Below are positions 28,542 to 36,500 of a DNA stretch of 64,000 nt, piece after piece. This DNA is from Clavibacter zhangzhiyongii (GTDB lineage Bacteria; Actinomycetota; Actinomycetes; Actinomycetales; Microbacteriaceae). Location: positions 806,001 through 870,000 of the forward strand of contig NZ_CP061274.1 in NCBI RefSeq assembly GCF_014775655.1, read 5' to 3'. How positions within the stretch are numbered: position 1 is the stretch's first letter; each line of letters starts with the position of its first letter. Below the pieces are notes generated by a model. It saw only the letters and a program-made list of their open reading frames with translations, was not told the DNA's origin and did not search any database. Both the position numbers and the translations under genes were made by a program.

Positions 28542-28654
28542 GTGACCCCCGGTCGCGGAAAGCGGAGGACCGCGCGGCATCCCCCGAGGCTGCGCGGACC
28601 GTGTGCCTCCCATCTTGCGCGGTTCCCGGCGGTCGGACCAGCCGCACCGGCTGT

Positions 28655-28684
28655 TACTTATCCAGCAGGCCGTGGAAATAAGTA
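28655..28684. promoter_or_regulatory. inverted repeat TACTTAT-N16-ATAAGTA
   Basis: Perfect 7-bp arms separated by 16 nt in an otherwise very GC-rich stretch. It lies 114 nt upstream of the LuxR-family gene on its promoter side, so it may be an operator or contain promoter elements. Confidence 0.4.
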
Positions 28685-28864
28685 GTCCGCACTGTGGGGG
28701 ACACGGCGCGCGGCTCCTAGCGTGGTCTCCACGTCCGGGCATGGGGATGCTCCGGACGGTGCGCTCCGGCGCACGATGCGCTCGACGCGCGGGACGACGG
28801 CTTCGGGTGCCGTCGACCGCAGACGTCGGCGCGGCACGACCCGGGTGCCCAGCAGCCCCGGAAG

Positions 28865-28906
28865 CGGATGACGGCCCCTCTCCGGGGAGGAGGGGGCCGT
28901 CATCCG
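28865..28906 (-). terminator. terminator of the NAD(P)-binding protein gene
   Basis: A perfect 14-bp stem CGGATGACGGCCCC with a 14-nt loop, beginning 35 nt beyond the gene's stop on the minus strand. Confidence 0.7.
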
Positions 28907-28940
28907 ATGGGGCGCCGCGCGCCCGGTGGTGCGGGAGGCG

Positions 28941-29594
28941 CTAGTAGCGCAGCCCCGCGATGGCCTCGGCGACGGGCTCCTCGCCCGAGATCGCCTCGAA
29001 CTGGACGCGGACGCCCGTGCCGTCGATGAGCGCGGTCGCGACGATCTCGGCCACGTCGGCGCGGGGGATGGTGCCGCGTCCGGTGGAGGTGCCGACCTGG
29101 ATCCGGCCGGTGCCCGGGTCGTCGGTGAGGCCGCCGGGACGCACGATGGTCCAGTCGAGGTCGCGGGCCCGGAGGTCGGCGTCCGCCTCGGACTTCGCGC
29201 GCTGGTAGATCTCGTAGGTGTCGTCGCTGTCGGGGTCGAAGCCGTCGACGGCCATGGCCGAGATCATCACGTAGCGGGTGACGCCGGCGCGCTGGGCCGC
29301 GTCCGCCAGCAGGATCGCGCCGTCGCGGTCGATGGTGAGCTTGCGCTCGGGGCCCGAGTCGGGCCCGCCGCCTGCCGCGAAGACCACGGCGTCGGCGCCC
29401 TGGAGCGCCTCGGCCACCTGGCCCGCGTCGCTCTTCTCGAGGTCGAGCACGAGGGCCTCGGCCCCGGCGTCGGCGAGGTCGGACGCGTGGTCCGGGTTGC
29501 GGACGATGCCGACGGGCTGGTGGCCCGCGTCGGCGAGGCGTCGTTCGAGCAGTCGGGCGATCTGGCCGTGTCCTCCGGCGATGACTATGCGCAT
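28941..29594 (-). CDS. NAD(P)-binding atypical short-chain dehydrogenase
   Basis: A 217-residue Rossmann protein of the NAD(P)H-binding (SDR_a5) type. The dinucleotide motif is at the very N-terminus (MRIVIAGGHGQIARLLERRL), GADAVVFAAGGG follows at strand 4, and the IYQRAKSEADADLR Tyr/Lys pair replaces the classical YxxxK. Such proteins are often NADPH sensors or quinone/flavin reductases; no partner is evident. ATG start 29594. It stands alone, divergent from the SRP RNA gene. Confidence 0.88.
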   Translation of the reverse strand: MRIVIAGGHGQIARLLERRLADAGHQPVGIVRNPDHASDLADAGAEALVLDLEKSDAGQVAEALQGADAVVFAAGGGPDSGPERKLTIDRDGAILLADAAQRAGVTRYVMISAMAVDGFDPDSDDTYEIYQRAKSEADADLRARDLDWTIVRPGGLTDDPGTGRIQVGTSTGRGTIPRADVAEIVATALIDGTGVRVQFEAISGEEPVAEAIAGLRY

Positions 29595-29681
29595 GGGATC
29601 CACGGTACGCGCGGTTCGTGACCGGCTCCTGGGCGAGGCGGCACCGACCGGTGCGCCTCCCGCGTCGGGTACACTCGGTGT

Positions 29682-29779
29682 CGGCTCCTCGCGTGGTGCC
29701 ATCCAGGTGAACTCCCCCAGGGCGGAGACGCAGCAAGGGCAGCCGGGCTCTGGCAGGTGCGCGAGGGGTCTTCTCTTTT
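29682..29779 (+). ncRNA. ffs: signal recognition particle RNA (4.5S type)
   Basis: Small bacterial SRP RNA. The conserved core AGGTGAACTCCCCCAGGGC ... GCAGCAAGGG is present with a GNRA-type GAGA tetraloop; the ends CCTCGCG (29687-29693) and CGCGAGG (29760-29766) pair to close the hairpin. A -10 box TACACT at 29670-29675 fits a start near 29682, and a T-rich run TTCTCTTTTT ends the gene at about 29780. It binds Ffh to target membrane and secreted proteins. Ends are approximate by a few nt. Confidence 0.9.
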
Positions 29780-29879
29780 TAACCGGCCGTCGTGACCGGC
29801 CGTCGCCGTGCGCCGCCGCGGTCGCCGCCGTCCAGCCGGGACCCGGCCGCCTGGCAGGCGACGCCCATAGGCTTGCCGC

Positions 29880-31997
29880 ATGGCTCGGAGCATCTACATC
29901 ACGTCCGCCGAAGGGCACTCGGGCAAGTCGACGGTCGCGCTGGGGGTGCTCGACACCCTCACCCACCAGATCCAGCGCGTGGGCGTGTTCCGGCCCATCG
30001 CCCGCTCCATCGTCGAGCGCGACTACGTGCTCGAGGCGCTGCTCTCGCACGACGGCGTGGACCTCGACTACGACGAGTGCGTGGGCGTCACCTACGACGA
30101 CGTGCACGCGGATCCCGAGGCCGCCCTCTCCCGCATCGTCGAGCGCTACAAGGCCGTCGAGGCGAAGTGCGACGCGGTCGTCATCGTCGGCAGCGACTAC
30201 ACCGACGTCGGCAGCCCCACCGAGCTGTCCTTCAACGCGCGCATCGCCGCGAACCTCGGCGCGCCCGTGCTCCTCGTGCTCACGGGCCGGCGCACCGACG
30301 AGTCGGGCGGCCGCAGCCCCGACGAGATGCGCCAGATCGCCGACCTCGCGATCCCCGAGCTCGTCACCGCGCACGCGGGCCTCCTCGGCGTCGTCGTGAA
30401 CCGGGCCGACCCCGACGCCCTCGAGGCGATCACGGCCGCCATCCCCGCCGCGGTGCCCGCCTCCCTCCAGGCGCGGAGCACGCACGTGCCCGTGTGGGCG
30501 ATCCCGGAGGACGCGTTCCTCGTGGCCCCGACCGTGGCCGAGCTGCTCGCGGCCGTCGACGGCGAGCTCGTCAAGGGCGACCCGGCCCTCCTCAGCCGCG
30601 AGGCGCTCGGCGTCGTCGTCTCCGCCATGTCGATGGAGAACGTGCTCGCGCGCCTCACCGAGGGCGCCATCGTCGTGATCCCCGGCGACCGCAGCGAGGT
30701 CCTGCTCGGCGTGCTCACGGCGCACGCCTCGGAGACCTTCCCCACCGTCGCGGGGATCGTGCTGAACGGCGGGTTCGCGCTGTCGCCCACCATCGAGACG
30801 CTCGTCTCCGGCCTCGACCAGACCCTGCCCATCATCTCCACGGAGCTCGGCACCTACGAGACCGCGAAGCGCATCACGCAGACGCGCGGCCGGCTCTCGC
30901 CCGAGTCGTCCCGGAAGATGGACACGGCGCTCGCCGCGTTCGAGCAGCACGTCGACACGTCGCGGCTGCTGGAGCTGCTCGACGTCAGCCGCTCCGAGGT
31001 CGTCACGCCGCTCATGTTCGAGTACGGCCTCATCGAGCGGGCCAGGAAGGCCGGCAAGCGCATCGTGCTGCCCGAGGGCACCGACGACCGCGTGCTGCGG
31101 GCGGCCGGCACGATCCTCAGCCGCGGCATCGCCGACGTCACGATCCTCGGCGAGGAGATCGAGGTGCGCTCCCGTGCCATCGGCCTCGGCATCGACATCG
31201 GCCGCGCGACGGTGCTGAGCCCCTTCGACGCGGTGCTCCGCGAGCGGTTCGCCGAGGAGTACGTGCGGCTGCGGGCCCACAAGGGCATGGTGCTCGACAT
31301 CGCGCGCGAGACCGTCACCGACGTCTCCTACTTCGGCACGATGATGGTGCAGCTCGGCCTCGCCGACGGCATGGTGTCGGGCGCCGCGCACACGACGGCG
31401 CACACCATCCGGCCGGGCTTCGAGATCATCAAGACCACGGCCGGCGTCTCCGTCGTCTCGTCCGTGTTCCTCATGGCCCTCGCCGACCGCGTGCTCGTCT
31501 ACGGCGACTGCGCCGTGAACCCCGATCCCACGGCCGACCAGCTCGCCGACATCGCCATCTCGTCCGCCGCGACGGCTGCCCAGTTCGGCATCGAGCCGCG
31601 CATCGCGATGCTGTCGTACTCGACGGGGGAGTCGGGCGCGGGCGCCGACGTCGAGAAGGTGCGCCAGGCGACCGCCCGCGTGCGGGAGCTGCGGCCGGAC
31701 CTCGCGGTCGAGGGCCCCATCCAGTACGACGCAGCGGCCGACGCGGCCGTCGCGGCCACGAAGATGCCGGGATCCGCGGTCGCCGGGCGCGCGACGGTGT
31801 TCATCTTCCCCGACCTCAACACCGGCAACAACACGTACAAGGCCGTGCAGCGCTCGGCCGGCGCGGTCGCCATCGGACCCGTGCTGCAGGGGCTCCGCAA
31901 GCCCATCAACGACCTGTCCCGCGGCGCGCTCGTGCAGGACATCGTGAACACCGTCGCCATCACCGCCATCCAGGCCGAGGGGATCGAGGCGGGCTGA
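29880..31997 (+). CDS. pta: phosphate acetyltransferase (long form)
   Basis: A 705-residue Pta converting acetyl-CoA and phosphate to acetyl phosphate. The N-terminal BioD/cobyrinate-like P-loop domain (ITSAEGHSGKSTVALG) and central DRTGG domain (residues about 220-330) precede the catalytic PTA_PTB domain (from about 375: ARKAGKRIVLPEGTDDR; later GMVSGAAHTTAHTIRPG). The N-terminal domains are regulatory in long-form enzymes. A TAGGCT box ends 6 nt before the ATG, suggesting a leaderless mRNA. ackA follows 71 nt downstream. Confidence 0.95.
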   Translation: MARSIYITSAEGHSGKSTVALGVLDTLTHQIQRVGVFRPIARSIVERDYVLEALLSHDGVDLDYDECVGVTYDDVHADPEAALSRIVERYKAVEAKCDAVVIVGSDYTDVGSPTELSFNARIAANLGAPVLLVLTGRRTDESGGRSPDEMRQIADLAIPELVTAHAGLLGVVVNRADPDALEAITAAIPAAVPASLQARSTHVPVWAIPEDAFLVAPTVAELLAAVDGELVKGDPALLSREALGVVVSAMSMENVLARLTEGAIVVIPGDRSEVLLGVLTAHASETFPTVAGIVLNGGFALSPTIETLVSGLDQTLPIISTELGTYETAKRITQTRGRLSPESSRKMDTALAAFEQHVDTSRLLELLDVSRSEVVTPLMFEYGLIERARKAGKRIVLPEGTDDRVLRAAGTILSRGIADVTILGEEIEVRSRAIGLGIDIGRATVLSPFDAVLRERFAEEYVRLRAHKGMVLDIARETVTDVSYFGTMMVQLGLADGMVSGAAHTTAHTIRPGFEIIKTTAGVSVVSSVFLMALADRVLVYGDCAVNPDPTADQLADIAISSAATAAQFGIEPRIAMLSYSTGESGAGADVEKVRQATARVRELRPDLAVEGPIQYDAAADAAVAATKMPGSAVAGRATVFIFPDLNTGNNTYKAVQRSAGAVAIGPVLQGLRKPINDLSRGALVQDIVNTVAITAIQAEGIEAG

Positions 31998-32068
31998 GCC
32001 CGTCGCGTCCGTCCTCGTCCGTCCGCTCGCCGTCCGTCCCGTCCGCCGCACCCGTCAGGAGCCCGCCC

Positions 32069-33259
32069 GTGCCCGTCGTCCTCGTCGTCAACTCCGGATC
32101 GTCGTCCTTCAAGTACCAGCTCGTCGAGATGGAGACCGAGACCGTGCTCGCCTCCGGGCTCGTGGAGCGCATCGGGGAGGCGACCGGATCCACGCGCCAC
32201 ACGGCGGGCGGCGACTCGTCGGTCCGCGAGCTGCCCATCGCCGACCACACGGCCGGGTTCCAGGCGATGCTCGACGCGTTCGCCGAGCACGGGCCCTCGC
32301 TCGAGGAGGGGCCGCCCGTCGCGGTCGGCCACCGCGTGGTGCACGGCGGTGACGTCTTCGTGGAGCCCACCGTGGTCACCGACCGGGTGAAGGCCGACAT
32401 CGACGACCTCTCCGCGCTCGCGCCGCTGCACAACCCCGGCGCGCTGCAGGGGATCGAGGCGGCGCAGACCGCGTTCCCGGACGTGCCGCACGTGGCCGTC
32501 TTCGACACCGCGTTCCACCAGACGCTGCCGGCCGAGGCGTACACGTACGCGATCGACCGGGAGCTGGCGGCCGCGCACCGCATCCGCCGCTACGGCTTCC
32601 ACGGCACGAGCCACAAGTACGTGTCCGAGGCCGCCGCGCGGCTGCTCGGGAAGCCGCTCGAGGAGACGCGGATCATCGTGCTGCACCTCGGCAACGGGGC
32701 GTCGGCCGCGGCCGTGCAGGGCGGGCGCTCCATCGACACGTCCATGGGCCTCACGCCGCTCGAGGGCCTCGTGATGGGGACCCGCTCGGGCGACATCGAC
32801 CCGGCGATCCTCTTCCACCTCGCCCGGCACACCGACCTCGGGCTCGACGAGCTCGAGACGCTGCTCAACCGTCGGAGCGGGCTCCTCGGCCTCACCGGGC
32901 TGGGTGACATGCGCGACGTGCAGCGCGCCGCGGCCGACGGCGACGAGGCCGCGCAGACGGCGCTCGGCGTGTACCGGCACCGCATCCGCCACTACGTCGG
33001 CGCGTACGCGGCGCAGCTCGGCGGCGTCGACGCGGTCGTGTTCACCGCGGGCGTGGGCGAGAACAACCCGCTCGTGCGCCGCCGGTCGCTCGCCGGGCTC
33101 GAGTTCATGGGCATCGGCATCGACGACGACCGCAACGAGCTCATCAGCTCCGAGGCGCGATTCGTGAGCCCCGAGGGGTCGCCCGTCGCCGTGCTCGTGA
33201 TCCCCACCGACGAGGAGCTCGAGATCGCGCGCCAGTCGCTCGCGGCCACCGGGAGCTGA
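32069..33259 (+). CDS. ackA: acetate kinase
   Basis: A 396-residue kinase making ATP and acetate from acetyl phosphate, partner of Pta. Motifs in order: VLVVNSGSSSFKYQLVE, VGHRVVHGGDVF, VAVFDTAFHQTLP with the catalytic arginine region RRYGFHGTSHKYV, and VLHLGNGASAAAV. GTG start with CAGGA 10 nt upstream; the frame is open far upstream only as a shadow of pta. Ends before a strong terminator. Confidence 0.95.
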   Translation: MPVVLVVNSGSSSFKYQLVEMETETVLASGLVERIGEATGSTRHTAGGDSSVRELPIADHTAGFQAMLDAFAEHGPSLEEGPPVAVGHRVVHGGDVFVEPTVVTDRVKADIDDLSALAPLHNPGALQGIEAAQTAFPDVPHVAVFDTAFHQTLPAEAYTYAIDRELAAAHRIRRYGFHGTSHKYVSEAAARLLGKPLEETRIIVLHLGNGASAAAVQGGRSIDTSMGLTPLEGLVMGTRSGDIDPAILFHLARHTDLGLDELETLLNRRSGLLGLTGLGDMRDVQRAAADGDEAAQTALGVYRHRIRHYVGAYAAQLGGVDAVVFTAGVGENNPLVRRRSLAGLEFMGIGIDDDRNELISSEARFVSPEGSPVAVLVIPTDEELEIARQSLAATGS

Positions 33260-33275
33260 GCCGGACCATCCGCTC

Positions 33276-33312
33276 GAGAGGCCCGCGATCCACGCCGGAT
33301 CGCGGGCCTCTC
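33276..33312 (+). terminator. terminator of pta-ackA
   Basis: A 16-bp perfect stem (GAGAGGCCCGCGATCC, loop ACGCC) 16 nt after the ackA stop. Confidence 0.8.
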
Positions 33313-33530
33313 CTCGTCGTGCCCGAGACGCCCGCCCGCCCTCGCGCCACGGGGATGACCACTGGGCCCGCTACCTAGACGGCATCCGCACCGGACCAGT
33401 GGCGCGCAGTGTTGTCGGCCCCGCGACCGGATGCGAGCCTCAGACGACCGTGCGAGTGGTGGGGGCCGCCCCGCGGGATGCACGGCCGCGCCCACGATCG
33501 CGGCCGGCCACGCAATCGAGGGGAACGCAC

Positions 33531-36500
33531 ATGGCTCTACACATGCCCAGGCGCAGAGGCAGCCTGGCGACCGCGACGGCCTTCGGGCTCGCCGCGGCGA
33601 TCGTCGCGTTCGGGGGCACCGCGCCCGCGAACGCCGCACCGGGGGACACGGCGGAGGCCGAGGGCCGACTGCTCACGCTGTCCGGCACCCCCGACCTGTC
33701 GGACCTGGTGGCGCTGTCCGGCGCCTACACCGGGTTCGCGCCGGGCGAGCCCGACCCGCAGCTGGACCGCAGCGCCATCGACGCCAGCGTGCTCGGCGGC
33801 GTGCTGGACGCGCAGATCGCGGCCGGCGTCCAGCTGGGCGACATCCTCACCCTCGACCGGGCGGTCGCGGCCGGCGCGGTCGACCAGTTCGCCTCGGCGG
33901 GCAGCGCGGGCGCCACCGGATCCGCGGGCCTGCTCGACGGCGACGGCGGAATCGTGGTGAACGACGGCACGGGCGACGAGGTCACGCTCGACCTGACGCC
34001 GCTCCTGGCGACCGCGGGCGCGAGCGGGGAGATCTCCGACCTCTCGCTCCAGCTCGGGGTCCTCTCGGCGACCGCCACCGACCCCGGCACCGGTCCTGTC
34101 GTCTCCGACTACCGGATCGCATCCGCGGACGCTGACATCAGCAGCCCGCTCGTCGGCGACGTCGCGACCGGCGTCGAAGCCGCGGTAGCCGCCCTCGCAT
34201 CCGACATCGACGCGCAGATCGCGCTCGGCGCCGACGTCGACGGCCTCCTCACCGGCGTCATCGACGGACTCCTCGCGGGCGTCATCTCGGTCGGCACGCC
34301 CACCGGTGACATCCGCCTCACCGTGAACACGACCCAGGCGGTGAACGCGGTCCTCACGCAGCCCCTGACCAGCGGCGGTGTCACCATCGACCTCGCCGCC
34401 GGCACGGTCACGGTCGACATCGACGAGCTCGTCGCGCTCAACGACCTCCCCGCGAACACGCAGATCCTCGACGCGGACGTCATCGCCGGCCTGGTGCAGG
34501 AGATCCTGACGGACGCCCTGCCCGCCGTGGTCCTGGAAGCCGTCCTCGACTCCACCCGCGTCCTCGTCACCGTGGACGCCGGGGTGTCGCTCCTCCCGAT
34601 CGTCGGGAGCGGCGTCCCCCTCGGGGCGGTGTCCGTCGACATCGACACGACGCTCGCGAACCTGCTCAACCCCACGGGTCCCGGGAACTCGGCGCCTCAG
34701 CTCGTCATCGGCACCACGGTGGCCGGGCTCGACGTCGACGACCTGGCCCAGCCTCTCGTCGACGGCCTCCTCCCCTCCCTCCGCACCTCGATCGGCGACG
34801 TCCTCACGCTCTCCGACGTCACCGCGCTCACCACGCCCCTGATCGGATCGCTGGATCCCGTCTTCGACGTGCTCGGGGACGTCGTGCAGCTGACCGCCAA
34901 CGTGCAGGACGGCTCCGGGTTCGTCGACCCGGCCGGAGCTGCCCCCGGCACCGACACCTTCACGGTCACGGCCCTCCGCGTCGCTCTCCTGCCCGGCACC
35001 GGCCCGACCCTCGACCTCGCGTCGGCCACGGTCCGCGCGGTCGCGATCCCCACGGCCACGCCGGTGCTGATCACGTCCCCCACCCCGGGCCAGGTCATCG
35101 ACCTCGCGGCCGGGCAGTCGACGGTCGTCGTGCCGATCGTCGGGACGGCCGACCCGGACGGCTCGGTCACGCTGACGCTGGACGGCCAGACCGTCGGACC
35201 CGTCGAGATCGGACCGGACGGCCGGTTCACGCTGACGCCCGGCGCGCTCCCCGCGGGCACCTACACGGCGACGGTCACGCAGACCGTCCCCGGTGAGCTC
35301 GCCGGAGCACCTGCCACGGTGACCTTCACGATCGCCCCCGCGGCGACCGACATCACCATCACGACGCCGACGCCCGGTCAGATCTTCCTGACCACGCCGG
35401 CGGACCCGACCGTCGACGTGCCGGTGGAAGGCGCGGCGGACACCGAGGCCACGGTCACCGTGACCATCGACGGACAGGACCCCCGGACCGACGTCGTCGG
35501 CGCGGACGGCCGCTACGCCGTCTCCTTCGCCGACCTGCCGGTCGGCACGTACACCGCGACCGCGACCCAGTCGATCGACGGCATCGTCCGCGGCACCGAG
35601 ACGGTCACCTTCACGGTGGGCGCCCCGGCGGAGGCGATCACGATCGACTCGCCGACCGACGGACAGGAGATCCCGAGCAGCGGGACCGGGCCGAACCCGA
35701 CCGCTGACGTCCCCGTGACCGGAACCGCGGACCCCCGCGCCTCCGTGACGGTGACGGTCCCGGGTCGTGCGTCGCAGACCGACGCGACCGTCACGGACGG
35801 CCGCTTCGACGTCCTGTTCCCGAACCTCCCCGTGGGCCTCTACACCGCCACGGCGACGCAGACGATCGGCGGTGTCGTGGTCGGCACGGACCAGGTCGCC
35901 TTCGAGGTGGGCGCGCCCGCAGAGGACGTGGTCATCGACACGCCGGACGACGGACAGACGTTCACGATCCCGGCGGGCGGCACCACGACCGACGTGATCG
36001 TGAACGGCAGCGCCGACCCCCGCGCCACGGTGGTCATCTCGCTCCCGGGACGCGATGACGTGACGCAGGTCGTCGGCGAGGACGGTCGCTTTGAGACCAC
36101 CTTCACCGGCCTCCCGGCCACGTCGTACGAGGTGACCGTCACGCAGTCCATCGACGGCGCACCCGCCGGCTCGGACACCGCGGCCTTCACCGTCGAGATC
36201 GCCGGGATCGAGCAGGTCGTCATCGAGACGCCGGAGGACGGGGACTTCATCCCGCTGCCCGCCGGCGACACGACGATCGTCGTCCCCTTCACGGGCACGG
36301 CCGACCCGGCCGCGACGGTGACCTTGACCGTCGGCGGCACCACGACGGGCCCGGTGGAGGTGGACGACGACGGCGGCTTCACCCTGACGCCGCCCGCCCT
36401 GCCGGCCGGTGCCTACACGGGCACCGTCACCCAGACCATCGGCGGTCAGCCTGTGGGATCCGAGACGGTGACCTTCACGATCGGCGTGCCGGTGACCATC

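Larger units (their letters stand above)
28542..28940. other. 400-nt non-coding stretch upstream of the LuxR-family gene
   Basis: Holds an AT-rich inverted repeat (28655-28684) and, near its right end, the terminator of the adjacent minus-strand gene (28865-28906). Short open frames here have poor starts and no RBS; I see no gene. Confidence 0.6.

Noticed and set aside
29792-33259. A single 1155-codon frame covering pta and ackA
   Set aside because: It becomes the ackA frame only from 32069; before that it is an alternative frame of pta with no family motifs.
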